A stretch of 42,817 bases of DNA, from the NCBI GenBank assembly GCA_016213725.1, contig JACQZS010000272.1, positions 1 to 42,817 on the forward strand, in the 5' to 3' direction. Position numbers and translations under genes: made by a program. This DNA comes from Acidobacteriota bacterium (GTDB lineage: Bacteria > Acidobacteriota > Terriglobia > Bryobacterales > Bryobacteraceae). Positions 33,478 to 42,792 of this stretch are shown here, piece after piece (the first letter of the stretch is position 1; every line of letters starts with the position of its first letter). A model generated the notes under the pieces. That model worked only from the letters and a program-made list of their open reading frames with translations. It had not been told where the DNA came from and searched no databases.

Positions 33478-34395
33478 ATGAAGAGACTGGGAATCACGAT
33501 GTTGCTTTGCCTGGCGGCAGTGCAGGCGCAGCCGCCGCAGGGCGTGCAACCAGAGGCCGTCAAGCAAGGCCAGGCGCTAGCGCGGCAGGGAAAACTGGCC
33601 GAGGCTCTGGCGTTGTACAAGCAGGAGTTGGAGAAGACGCCCGATTCCATGGCGGCGTTGAACGCGGCGGGGGTGACGCTGGATTTGATGGGGCAGACCG
33701 CGGAGGCGCGGAAGTATTTCGCCAAGGCGATTGAAGCGGCGCCGGGCGCGCAGGGCAAAGCGGCGGCGCGCCGGGCCGTGGCGATGTCGTATGCCTTTGA
33801 CGGAGACTGCGCCAACACGGTGAAGTATGAGCAGATGGTGATGGAGCACTGGGTGGCGGAGAAGAACTTCTACCAGCAGGGCGAAATGGCAAATGAGGCG
33901 GCGCGGGTCTGTATCGACGCCGGGGATCTGAAGACGGCGGAGACGTGGTACCGGAAGGGTACGGAGCTGGGCTTGCAGGAGCCGAATATCGCGCCGGAGC
34001 GGGTAGCCTTGTGGAAGTTCCGGCTGGAGCACGCGCTGGGGCGTCTGGCAGCGCGGCGCGGGCAGAAGGCGCAGGCGGAGAAGCACGTGGCAGCGGCCAA
34101 GGCGCTGCTGGACGGCAGCCCGGAAATGTCGAAGCAGCAGGCGGTGTTCTTCCCCTACCTGGTTGGATACGTGGCGCTGTATACGGGCGATGCCGCGGGC
34201 GCGCTGGCTGAGCTGGCGAAGGCGAACCAGAACGATGCGTTCGTGCAGTGTCTGATGGGGATGGCGTATGAGAAGACCGGCGATAAGGCTCAGGCCCGGG
34301 AGATGTACGCCAAGGCGGGGAAAGTGACGGCGCACAATCCGCCGGCGGCGTTCGCGGTGCCGTTTGCGCGGAAGAAGCTGGCGCAGCTGAACTAG
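33478..34395 (+). CDS. Exported TPR-repeat protein
   Basis: 305 residues, signal peptide to about residue 18 (GITMLLCLAAVQAQ). Tandem TPRs: EAVKQGQALARQGKLAEALALYKQELEKTPDSMAALNAAGVTLDLMG and QTAEARKYFAKAIEAAPG; then a helical region with ARVCIDAGDLKTAETWYRKGTELG, LGRLAARRGQKAQAEKHVAAAKALLDG and AGALAELAKANQNDAFVQCLMGMAYEKTGDKAQAREMYAKAG. Likely a periplasmic or outer-membrane-associated scaffold. Divergent from the other TPR gene. The stop shares a CTAG with the following - gene. Confidence 0.85.
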   Translation: MKRLGITMLLCLAAVQAQPPQGVQPEAVKQGQALARQGKLAEALALYKQELEKTPDSMAALNAAGVTLDLMGQTAEARKYFAKAIEAAPGAQGKAAARRAVAMSYAFDGDCANTVKYEQMVMEHWVAEKNFYQQGEMANEAARVCIDAGDLKTAETWYRKGTELGLQEPNIAPERVALWKFRLEHALGRLAARRGQKAQAEKHVAAAKALLDGSPEMSKQQAVFFPYLVGYVALYTGDAAGALAELAKANQNDAFVQCLMGMAYEKTGDKAQAREMYAKAGKVTAHNPPAAFAVPFARKKLAQLN

Positions 34396-35204
34396 TTGGC
34401 GGGCGCGTCCGGGCAAGCGAGGGCTTGCAGGAGAGTGGCCGCGGCGGGGCAAGTGTGGTGGACGGCGTAGGCCAGGGCGAGGGTTAGGCAGAAGATGAGC
34501 AAGAAGGGGAGGCGCGTGGAACGCCAGACGCTGCTGGCCCAGCCTTCCTGCTCCGCGCGGCGGGCCGCGCCGGTGACGCAGCCGGCGAGCAAGGCGTTGC
34601 AGGCGATATCGGGCAGGATGGTGGGGGCCGCGTAGATGAGGTAGGCGCCGGAGGCGAAGATCACGGCCACCAGGATGGCGAGGGCGATGAGGATCCAGAT
34701 GCCCTCGTCGAAGTCGATGTCGAGATCGAGGCTGGGAAACCAGGAGCCGCCGGAAGAAGAGGAAGAGGGGAGGGAAGGGCCGGAGCCGGCGTCCCAGCTA
34801 CTGGAAGCCCCGCCTCCGCCGGAATCACCGCCCGCGAAGGAGAAAGAGGAGCCAGGCGAGGAGGAGGAGAGATCGATGGGGATGTTGCCCGCATCGAGGG
34901 ATACGCCGTCTGCCGAGGGGATTGGCAGCCTGCCCCCGGTGAGCACGTAGGCCACCCACAGCCGCGTGAGTCCGAAGAAAGTGAGATAGGCGAAAGCGAC
35001 GGCGATGGGGTAGCGCCAGAGGACGGAGTGGAGACCGGCCAGGAGGAGGAGTTTGCTGGAGACGAGGCCCGCCGCGGTGGTGGCGGTGAGCAAGAGGCCC
35101 ATGTGAAAGCGGACGAAGTACTGGCGGAGGATGCGCTGGCGGAAGCGCTGCGCGAAGCGGGCCGGCTGAACTGGACCGTTGCGGGGCACGACTTCTTTGG
35201 GCAT
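34392..35204 (-). CDS. Membrane protein with Ser/Gly low-complexity loop
   Basis: 270 residues. Two hydrophobic helices near 35-85, then a stretch of about 70 residues made almost wholly of Ser, Gly, Pro and Asp (LSSSSPGSSFSFAGGDSGGGG, ending DLDIDFDEG), then a helix IWILIALAILVAVIFASGAYLIY, a Cys-containing turn (LPDIACNALLAGCVTGAARRAEQEGW) and a final helix with a HTCPAAATLLQALACP tail. No family recognised. The Ser/Gly loop length suggests a flexible linker. Eight bases downstream of the MFS gene on the same strand, so cotranscribed with it. Confidence 0.75.
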   Translation of the reverse strand: MPKEVVPRNGPVQPARFAQRFRQRILRQYFVRFHMGLLLTATTAAGLVSSKLLLLAGLHSVLWRYPIAVAFAYLTFFGLTRLWVAYVLTGGRLPIPSADGVSLDAGNIPIDLSSSSPGSSFSFAGGDSGGGGASSSWDAGSGPSLPSSSSSGGSWFPSLDLDIDFDEGIWILIALAILVAVIFASGAYLIYAAPTILPDIACNALLAGCVTGAARRAEQEGWASSVWRSTRLPFLLIFCLTLALAYAVHHTCPAAATLLQALACPDAPAN

Positions 35205-35212
35205 GGATTCCT

Positions 35213-36418
<1,206 letters not shown>

Positions 36419-36432
36419 ACGGTGTTCCTAGG

Positions 36433-36810
36433 TTAAGGCAGTGGGGCCGGGCGCGCGATGAGGTGCAGGATGTTGCCGTCGCAGTCTTCGAAGAACACGA
36501 GGCGGTTGCCTTTGACGTCGAGCAGGCCGGTGAGGAAGTTGACGTCCTTGGCTTTGAGGTCTTCGTGGGCGGCGTCGAAGTCGGAGACCATGACGGCGAG
36601 GTGGCGGATGCCGGGGGTCTTCATTTTGGTGGGAACGGCATCGCCATCGGAGGGGATGAGTTCGAGCATGGCGCCATTGGGGGCCTTGACGAAGTAGTTT
36701 CCTTCATACTCGTAGTTGATGACGAATCCGAGCGTGTCGACGTACCACTGAGCGAGAGCGCGGGGGTCCGGCGAGGCGATGGCGGTGTGTTCCAGACCAG
36801 TGAACAGCAT
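36433..36810 (-). CDS. VOC-superfamily protein (glyoxalase/dioxygenase fold)
   Basis: 125 residues from ATG 36810; the frame is open upstream but antisense to the MFS gene. The fold is two beta-alpha-beta-beta-beta units: LEHTAIASPDPRALAQWYVDTLGFVINYEY with metal-ligand His8, and RHLAVMVSDFDAAHEDLKAKDVNF, then FFEDCDGNILHLI with a Glu/His-type ligand area. A single such domain dimerises to make the active site. The reaction (glyoxalase, dioxygenase or resistance) cannot be told. It lies 14 bp upstream of the MFS exporter start on the same strand, and its 5' end overlaps the divergent MFS frame. Confidence 0.85.
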   Translation of the reverse strand: MLFTGLEHTAIASPDPRALAQWYVDTLGFVINYEYEGNYFVKAPNGAMLELIPSDGDAVPTKMKTPGIRHLAVMVSDFDAAHEDLKAKDVNFLTGLLDVKGNRLVFFEDCDGNILHLIARPAPLP

Positions 36811-37966
36811 ACAAAAGAGTCTAGCAAGCCGGACGGCATTGCTCCGCATCGCGGCGGCGGAACTGCTGGCGATGGCGGTCTGGTTCTCGGCTTCGGCGGT
36901 GGCTCCGCGGATGGCGGAGGAGGTGCGGCTGGGCCCGGACGGGGCGGCATGGCTGACGATGGCGGTGCAGGCCGGGTTTGTGTTGGGAACGCTGGTTTCG
37001 GCGGTGTTCAACCTGGCGGACCGGTGGCCTTCGCGCTGGTTGTTCGCGGGCTCGGCGCTGCTGGCGGCGTGCTCCACATGGATGATCGCGTGGGGCGCGG
37101 GGCCGGCTGTGGGGTGGCGGTTTGCCACGGGCTTTTTTCTGGCAGGGGTCTACCCGGTGGGGATGCGGATGATGGCGACCTGGACGAAGGAGAACCGCGG
37201 ATTCGGCATCGGGCTGCTGGTGGGTGCGTTGACTCTCGGGACGGCGGCGCCGCATCTGCTGCGGCAGATTCTGGGATCTCGGGACTGGCGCGGGATTCTG
37301 ACTCAGGCGGCGCTACTGGCGGCGGTGGGCGGGCTGTTGGGGGCAGGGTGCAAAGACGGCCCTTACGCGGCGCGGCGGCCGAGGGTGGAGTGGCGCTATG
37401 CGGTTTCGCTGTTCCGGGAGCGGCCGGTGGTGCTGGCGAACCTCGGCTATCTGGGCCATATGTGGGAGCTGTACGCGATGTGGGCGTGGCTGCCGGTGTT
37501 TCTGGCGGAGAAAGAGCGGCGGTGGGGTGCGCTGTTGGCGTGTGTTGTGGTGGCCGCGGGCGCGCCGGCGTGCGTGTGGGCGGGGCGGCTTGCTGATCGC
37601 CATGGCCGGGCCATTGTGACCGCCGTGGCGATGGCGGTGAGCGGGGCCTGCGCGCTCGCGATGGGGGTGGCGCACGACGGGCCGCTTTGGTTCGTAGTGG
37701 CGCTGTGTGTGTTGTGGGGATTCGCGGTGATCGCCGATTCCGCGCAGTTCTCGGCGTGCGTGACGGAGCTGTGCGCGCCGGAGCACACGGGGACGGCGCT
37801 GACCGTGCAGACGTCGCTGGGCTTCCTGCTGACGATGTTGACGCTGTGGCTGGTGCCGTGGGCGCGGGCCCGCTGGGGCTGGAGCGTGGCTTTCTCCGGG
37901 CTGGCGCTCGGGCCGGCGTTCGGCGTTTGGGCCATGCTGCGGCTTAGGTCCGGTAGCTGGCGTTGA
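36779..37966 (+). CDS. MFS transporter (CynX/NarK-like)
   Basis: 395 residues by the longest start; GTG 36797 or TTG 36839 would avoid overlap with the divergent VOC gene. The sequence begins in earnest at ALLRIAAAELLAMAVWFSASAVAPRMAEEVRLGP and has about twelve helices. Loop motifs: GFVLGTLVSAVFNLADRWPSRW, YPVGMRMMATW (helix 4-5) and GRLADRHGRAIVTAV (second-half copy). The pattern resembles bacterial cyanate/nitrate-type uptake MFS proteins. Substrate not known. It ends 23 bp inside the convergent argJ gene. Confidence 0.85.
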   Translation: MAVCSRPVNSIQKSLASRTALLRIAAAELLAMAVWFSASAVAPRMAEEVRLGPDGAAWLTMAVQAGFVLGTLVSAVFNLADRWPSRWLFAGSALLAACSTWMIAWGAGPAVGWRFATGFFLAGVYPVGMRMMATWTKENRGFGIGLLVGALTLGTAAPHLLRQILGSRDWRGILTQAALLAAVGGLLGAGCKDGPYAARRPRVEWRYAVSLFRERPVVLANLGYLGHMWELYAMWAWLPVFLAEKERRWGALLACVVVAAGAPACVWAGRLADRHGRAIVTAVAMAVSGACALAMGVAHDGPLWFVVALCVLWGFAVIADSAQFSACVTELCAPEHTGTALTVQTSLGFLLTMLTLWLVPWARARWGWSVAFSGLALGPAFGVWAMLRLRSGSWR

Positions 37967-39101
37967 TGTCGATGTAGCCGTGGGTGTGGTCGCAGGTGTA
38001 GAAAGTGGCCTGGCCCTTGCCTTCGCCGGCGATCTGGAAGCGGATGAGGCAGTCCTTGGCGTCGAGCTTCCTGGTGAGCGCGGCTTCGTCCATGGGAGCC
38101 GCCAGGCCCTTCCGGCAGACCTTCACGCCTTGCAGCCAGATGTCCACCAGGGTGGGATCGAAGTCCACGCCGGAGTAGCCGGCGGCGCAGAGGATGCGGC
38201 CCCAGTTGGGATCGCTGCCGGCGATGGCGGTCTTCACCAGCGGAGAGTTGGCGATGGCGCGGGCGATGCGCGCGGCGGCGGCTTCGCTGGCGGCGCCGGA
38301 GACCTGGATTTCGACGAACTTCTGGGCGCCCTCGCCGTCGCGGGCGATCTGTTTGGCGAGAGACTGGCAGACCTCGTCGAGCGCGGCCTGGAAAGCGGCT
38401 TTCTTCGGCTGGATGCCGGAGGCGCCGGAGGCGAGCACGAGCAGGGTGTCGTTGGTGGACATATCGCCGTCCACGCTGAGGCGGTTGTAACTGCGCGCGA
38501 CGGCGGCTTTGAGATGGGCGCGGAGGGCGGCGGGCGGCATGGCGGCGTCGGTCATTACATAAGCGAGCGTGGTGGCCATGCCGGGGTGGATCATACCGGA
38601 GCCCTTGGTCATGCCGGCGATGCGGATGCCGCCACTTTCGGCGAAAGCCACCTTGCGGACCAGGTCGGTGGTGAGAATCGCATCGGCGGCGTCGAGAAAC
38701 CGGTCCGGGCTGAGGCCGGCGGCGAGGTCCGGCAGCGCGTCAGTGATGAGCTTGGGATTGAGTTCGACGCCGATGACGCCGGTGGAAGAGGATAAGACTT
38801 CGGCGGGCTTGCACTGGAGCGTCTTGGCGGCGGCGCGGGCCGTGGCGAGGGCGACGCGGTCGCCGGTGCGCGTGGCGCAGTTGGCGTTGCCGGCGTTGAC
38901 CAGCACGGCGCGGGCGATGCCGCCGGTTTCGGCGAGATGAGCGCGCGAGAGGCGGACGGGCGCGGCCTGCACTTTGTTGGTGGTGAAGACGGCGGCGGCG
39001 GAGGCGGGCTGATCGGCGAGGATCAGGGCCAGGTCGGGTTTGGCCACTTTGCGGATGCCCGCGTACAAGGCGGAGTAACGGAAACCGAGAGGCAGGTTCA
39101 C
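37944..39101 (-). CDS. argJ: Bifunctional ornithine acetyltransferase / N-acetylglutamate synthase ArgJ
   Basis: 385 residues. Transfers acetyl from N-acetylornithine to glutamate, recycling the acetyl group in arginine synthesis; some forms also use acetyl-CoA. The hallmark is the autoproteolysis block IAGMTKGSGMIHPGMATTLAYVMTDA: cleavage before Thr177 in MATTL makes the alpha and beta chains and exposes the Thr nucleophile. NAGNANCATRTGDR, STGVIG and DPNWGRILCAAGYSGVDF are conserved family blocks. Last gene of the aroC-def-fmt-argJ run: its ATG stands 3 bp after the fmt stop. Whether it is mono- or bifunctional is not visible. Confidence 0.95.
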   Translation of the reverse strand: MNLPLGFRYSALYAGIRKVAKPDLALILADQPASAAAVFTTNKVQAAPVRLSRAHLAETGGIARAVLVNAGNANCATRTGDRVALATARAAAKTLQCKPAEVLSSSTGVIGVELNPKLITDALPDLAAGLSPDRFLDAADAILTTDLVRKVAFAESGGIRIAGMTKGSGMIHPGMATTLAYVMTDAAMPPAALRAHLKAAVARSYNRLSVDGDMSTNDTLLVLASGASGIQPKKAAFQAALDEVCQSLAKQIARDGEGAQKFVEIQVSGAASEAAAARIARAIANSPLVKTAIAGSDPNWGRILCAAGYSGVDFDPTLVDIWLQGVKVCRKGLAAPMDEAALTRKLDAKDCLIRFQIAGEGKGQATFYTCDHTHGYIDINASYRT

Positions 39102-39104
39102 TTC

Positions 39105-40034
39105 TTAATGATCTCCCAAGAGGTCGTTGCCGGACAGACGCTGTCCGTTGAGGAAGGCGGCGGCGTCGACGCGCTTGCGGCCTTCGAGCTGGATTTCGAT
39201 GAGTTCGAGCGCGCTGCCGGCGCCGCAGGCGGCGAAGAGGCGGCGGGCATGCGAGAACAGCGTGCCGGGGATGGCCGGCGATTCGGCTTCGGCAATGCGG
39301 CAGCGCCAGACGTGGAAGCGCTGGCCGCGGAAGGTGGTCCAGGCGCCGGGCCAGGGGAGGAAGCCGCGGGCCCGGCTGTGGATGAGCGAGGCGGGCTGAT
39401 TCCAGTCGATGAGGCCATGCTCGCGAGTGAGGATGGGGGCGAGCGTGGCTTCGGCGTTGTCTTGGGGCGTGGGCTTCACGGTGCCGGATTCGAGGCCCGC
39501 CAGGGTCTCGATGAGCAGCGGGGCGCCAATGGCGGCCAGGCGGGGACCGAGTTCGAGCGCGGTCTCCTCGGGTCCAATGGGGGTCTCGGCTTTGAGGAGC
39601 ATGTCGCCCGTGTCCAGCCCGGCGTTGATCTGCATGGTGGTGACGCCGGTGACTGTCTCGCCGCTGGCGATGGCCCACTGGATGGGGGCCGCGCCGCGGT
39701 ACGTCGGCAGCAGGGACGCGTGGACGTTGACGATGCCGTAGCGGGGTAGATCGATGATCGATTGCGGAATGATCTGGCCGTAGCCGACGACGACCATGGC
39801 GTCCGTCTGGAGCGCGGCGAGTTCTTCGAGGCAGTGGCGGACGCGCTCAGGTTGGCGAACTTCAAGCTCCAGCCGGAGCGCGGCATCCTTCACCGGGGGG
39901 GAAGCAAACGACTGGCCGCGGCCTTTGGGGCGGTCCGGCTGGGTGTAGACGGCGGCGACACTGTGGCCGGCTTCGACCAGCGCCTCCAACGTGGGAACTG
40001 CGAATTGGGGCGTGCCGAGGAAAGCCAACTTCAT
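39105..40034 (-). CDS. fmt: Methionyl-tRNA formyltransferase
   Basis: 309 residues, the usual length. Transfers a formyl group from 10-formyltetrahydrofolate to Met-tRNAfMet for initiation. N-terminal Rossmann-like domain MKLAFLGTPQFAVPTLEAL; hydrolase-fold catalytic set Asn103, His105 and Asp144 in NVHASLLPTYRGAAPIQWAI and GLDTGDML. The positively charged loop RPKGRGQSFASPPVK contacts the tRNA acceptor. The C-terminal OB-like domain spans about 205-309. Ten bp after def on the same strand: formylation and deformylation are encoded together. Confidence 0.96.
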   Translation of the reverse strand: MKLAFLGTPQFAVPTLEALVEAGHSVAAVYTQPDRPKGRGQSFASPPVKDAALRLELEVRQPERVRHCLEELAALQTDAMVVVGYGQIIPQSIIDLPRYGIVNVHASLLPTYRGAAPIQWAIASGETVTGVTTMQINAGLDTGDMLLKAETPIGPEETALELGPRLAAIGAPLLIETLAGLESGTVKPTPQDNAEATLAPILTREHGLIDWNQPASLIHSRARGFLPWPGAWTTFRGQRFHVWRCRIAEAESPAIPGTLFSHARRLFAACGAGSALELIEIQLEGRKRVDAAAFLNGQRLSGNDLLGDH

Positions 40035-40044
40035 GGAAGGAAGG

Positions 40045-40560
40045 TTACTGCCATTCGCCGGCTTTTACCAGCTTGCGGATCTTGCGGCGGATGAGGTCGC
40101 GCTTGAGCAGCGAGAGGTGATTCAGGAACAGAACGCCGTCGAGGTGGTCGATTTCGTGCTGCATGGCGCGCGCGAGCAGCTCTTCACCGTCGACTTCGAA
40201 GGTGCCGCCCTCGACGTTCTGGGCACGCAGGCGGACCTTGGCGGCGCGTTTGACGTCTTCGCGGAAACCGGGGATGGAGAGGCAACCCTCTTCGCCCACC
40301 TGAGCGCCTTCCTTGACGATGAACTCAGGGTTGATGAGGACCAGTTTGGCGTTGGGGTCCTCGCCGGCGGAGGGGTCGATGACGGTCAGACGCTGAGAGA
40401 CGGCCACCTGCGGAGCGGCCAGGCCGACACCCTTGTTGGCGTACATGGTTTCGAACATGTTGTCGACGAGACTGCGCAGCTCGGGGGTGCCGAACTGGGT
40501 CACCGGGGCGGCCTTAGTCTCGAGGACCGGATCACCGTACTTTACAATGCGCAAAACCAT
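40045..40560 (-). CDS. def: Peptide deformylase
   Basis: 171 residues. Iron- or zinc-dependent enzyme removing the N-formyl group from new proteins. All three motifs are intact: GVGLAAPQ at 44-51, EGCLS at 91-95 (metal ligand Cys93) and QHEIDHLDG at 134-142 (ligand His residues and catalytic Glu). The C-terminal helix LLKRDLIRRKIRKLVKAGEWQ is of the type-1 form. Nine bp after aroC, ten before fmt. Confidence 0.97.
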   Translation of the reverse strand: MVLRIVKYGDPVLETKAAPVTQFGTPELRSLVDNMFETMYANKGVGLAAPQVAVSQRLTVIDPSAGEDPNAKLVLINPEFIVKEGAQVGEEGCLSIPGFREDVKRAAKVRLRAQNVEGGTFEVDGEELLARAMQHEIDHLDGVLFLNHLSLLKRDLIRRKIRKLVKAGEWQ

Positions 40561-40569
40561 ACTGAAACG

Positions 40570-41742
40570 TCAAAACTCCTTAACTTGTTGGATGTAGCCG
40601 TCGTAGTTTCGACGCGCCTCTTTGAGGGAATCGCCGCCAAATTTTTCTACCACCGCCTGGGCGAGGATGAGGGCCACCATGGCTTCGGCCACCACACCGG
40701 CGGCAGGCACCACGCAGACGTCGCTTCGCTCGTAGGCGGCAGAGGCCGGCTCGCGGGTCTCCAGGTCTACGCTTTCCAAGGGTTTGCGGAGGGTGGAGAT
40801 GGGCTTCAGCAGGCCCCGGACGAGCAGTTCCTGGCCATTGGTAATCCCGCCTTCCAGGCCGCCAGCCTTGTTGGCGCCGCGGTGGAAACTGCGTTGGGCC
40901 TTGTCGTAGTGGATAGTGTCCTGGACTTTGGAGCCAAAGACGGTGGCTGCCTCGGTGGCTTCGCCGATCTCTACGCCTTTGACGGCCTGAATCGAGAGGA
41001 TGGCCTGGGCGAGACGGCCGTCGAGGCGCGTGTCCCAGGCGATGTGGGAGCCGAGGCCGATGGGCAGCCCTTTGGCCCGGACCTCGAAGACGCCGCCGAC
41101 GGTGTCGCCGGTGCGGTAGGCTTCGTCGACCACGGCCTTCATGCGGGCCTCCGCTTCGGCGTCCACGCAGCCCAGGGTGATCTCTTCGCGCTGGGCATGG
41201 GCGGCAATCTCTTCCCAGGAGGCGGGCCGGCCGAGCTGGGCGGTGCCGGTCTGGATCACATGGCTGAGGACCTCGATCCCGAATTGGGCGAGGTATTGCT
41301 TCGCCAGCCCGCCGAGGGCGACGCGGGCGGTGGTTTCGCGGGCCGAGGCGCGCTCCAGGATGTAGCGGGCTTCAGGCAGGTTGTACTTGATGGCACCGGC
41401 GAGGTCGGCGTGGCCGGGGCGCGGCCGGGTGAGCGGTTTCTTCTTCTCGGCATCCCCGGGAAACGACTCCACGGGAAGAACTTCCGTCCAGTTCTTCCAG
41501 TCCCGGTTCTGGATGATCACCGCGATGGGAGCGCCGGTGGATTTGGAGTGGCGCACGCCGGTGACGATTTCGGCGGTATCGGTCTCGATCTTCATGCGGC
41601 CGCCGCGGCCATAGCCCTGCTGGCGGCGCCACAGCTCGCGGCTGATGGCGTCGATAGAGATAGGAACACCGGAGGGAAGACCGGTCAGAGTCGCAACCAG
41701 ACATTCGCCGTGCGACTCGCCGGCTGTCTCAAAACGCAACAT
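40570..41742 (-). CDS. aroC: Chorismate synthase
   Basis: 390 residues from ATG 41742 (MLRFETAGESHGECL); the frame is open 23 codons further but the conserved opening fixes the start. Converts EPSP to chorismate using reduced FMN, last step of the shikimate path. Family blocks present: GESHG, RRQQGYGRGGRMKIETD, GVRHSKSTGAPIAV, RASARETTARVALGGLAKQYL (signature), and later GRLAQAILSIQAVKGVEIG and GGITNG with GLLKPISTLRKPL. Ends YIQQVKEF. First gene of aroC-def-fmt-argJ. Confidence 0.97.
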   Translation of the reverse strand: MLRFETAGESHGECLVATLTGLPSGVPISIDAISRELWRRQQGYGRGGRMKIETDTAEIVTGVRHSKSTGAPIAVIIQNRDWKNWTEVLPVESFPGDAEKKKPLTRPRPGHADLAGAIKYNLPEARYILERASARETTARVALGGLAKQYLAQFGIEVLSHVIQTGTAQLGRPASWEEIAAHAQREEITLGCVDAEAEARMKAVVDEAYRTGDTVGGVFEVRAKGLPIGLGSHIAWDTRLDGRLAQAILSIQAVKGVEIGEATEAATVFGSKVQDTIHYDKAQRSFHRGANKAGGLEGGITNGQELLVRGLLKPISTLRKPLESVDLETREPASAAYERSDVCVVPAAGVVAEAMVALILAQAVVEKFGGDSLKEARRNYDGYIQQVKEF

Positions 41743-41756
41743 GAGAGTGAACTTTA

Positions 41757-41786
41757 ATGGTATCGGAGGGGTGGATGGAACATCAA
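41757..41786 (-). promoter_or_regulatory. Possible promoter of the aroC-def-fmt-argJ operon
   Basis: On the - strand TTGATG (41781-41786), 18-bp spacer, TACCAT (41757-41762). Start of transcription would fall about 8 bases before the ATG at 41742, so the message would be almost leaderless, in line with the lack of a clear ribosome site. Confidence 0.35.
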
Positions 41787-41836
41787 GCCAAGATGAGCCT
41801 GGAGAGTCCACAGAGGGTTAGTGAATTTTGTAACGG

Positions 41837-41850
41837 GGATTTCAAAATCC
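41837..41850. promoter_or_regulatory. 14-bp inverted repeat upstream of the second TonB-dependent receptor
   Basis: GGATTT-CA-AAATCC, a perfect 6-bp dyad, 75 bp before the start codon at 41926 in the divergent aroC/receptor interval. A regulator site is plausible. Confidence 0.4.
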
Positions 41851-41925
41851 TGGGCTATGCTTGAGTGAGTTTGCACCGGGGTCTTGTTCTACAGTCCAGC
41901 AACCACTGAGAGGTGAAGTATACAT

Positions 41926-42792
41926 ATGCGGTCGAATCTCCGCCTCGCCACGCTTTTCATCACTTGGGCCCTCGCCGTTTGGGGGCAGGCAGACGCCAAC
42001 AAATCGCAGCTATCCGGCACTGTGCTGGACCCGAAAGGGGCCGTAGTGCCCCACGCGGCCATCAAGCTAACCAACACGGCAACCGGTTCGATCCGGGAAG
42101 TCAGGTCGGGAGGCGAGGGCCAGTATCGGGCCGTCCAACTGGACCCGGGGGAGTACCAGATGGTGGTGGAGAGCCCGGGTTTTGCGGCCACCACCGTGAC
42201 AGGGCTCCAGCTCTCCGTGGGCGCGGCACTGAGCATAGACATCACCCTGCAGGTGCAGGCCACCACGCAGAGCATCGATGTCGCCGAATCGATGATCAAT
42301 GTAGAGCTGCCCGCGCCCTCGGCGATGATCACGAACCGCGCCATTCAAGACCTGCCCATCAACGGGCGGCGCTTCCACGACTTCGCGACTCTGACGCCGA
42401 CGGTGCAAGTGGAACCCTCGCGTGGACAGCTGTCGTTCTCCGGCCAGAGGGGCATCAACGGCAACATCATGGTGGATGGCGCGGACTACAACCAGCCGTT
42501 CTTTGGCGGCATTCGCGGCGGCGAGCGTTCGAATTTCAATTTCACCATCCCGCAGGGCTCGATCCAGGAGTTTCAGGCGGTGAGCGGCGGCTATGCGGCC
42601 GAGTATGGGCGCTCGACGGGTGGCGTGCTCAACGTGATCACCAAGAGCGGCACCAACGAAGTGCACGGCGGCGCGTTCTACCAGAACCGGGACCGGTCGA
42701 TGAGCGCGGACAATCCGATCTTCAGGCGCCAGCCTTCTCACTCAAATTGTCCACATAATACTTACTCTGGCCAAAAGCGATTGAGAGCATGA
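41926..42792 (+). CDS. TonB-dependent receptor, N-terminal part only, chimeric 3' end
   Basis: Signal peptide (LATLFITWALAVWGQ), carboxypeptidase-regulatory-like domain about 28-105 (SQLSGTVLDPKGAVVPHAAIKLTNTATG), a TonB-box-like TQSIDVAES, and a plug about 120-250 (LPINGRRFHDFATLTPTV, GQRGINGNIMVDGADYNQPFFGG, EFQAVSGGYAAEYGRSTGGVLNVITKSGTN). Acidobacterial Oar-like receptors of this type run to about 1000-1200 residues. Here the receptor sequence ends at about residue 270 (IFRRQ, near 42736); the last 17-19 codons to the TGA at 42790 are foreign and read out of a different gene on the other strand. AGGTGA serves as ribosome site. Broken gene or misjoined contig end. Confidence 0.88.
   Translation: MRSNLRLATLFITWALAVWGQADANKSQLSGTVLDPKGAVVPHAAIKLTNTATGSIREVRSGGEGQYRAVQLDPGEYQMVVESPGFAATTVTGLQLSVGAALSIDITLQVQATTQSIDVAESMINVELPAPSAMITNRAIQDLPINGRRFHDFATLTPTVQVEPSRGQLSFSGQRGINGNIMVDGADYNQPFFGGIRGGERSNFNFTIPQGSIQEFQAVSGGYAAEYGRSTGGVLNVITKSGTNEVHGGAFYQNRDRSMSADNPIFRRQPSHSNCPHNTYSGQKRLRA

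Noticed and set aside
36811-37128. N-terminal extension of the VOC protein
   Set aside because: Ser/Ala/Arg-rich and antisense to the MFS gene; the VOC domain begins exactly at the ATG at 36810.
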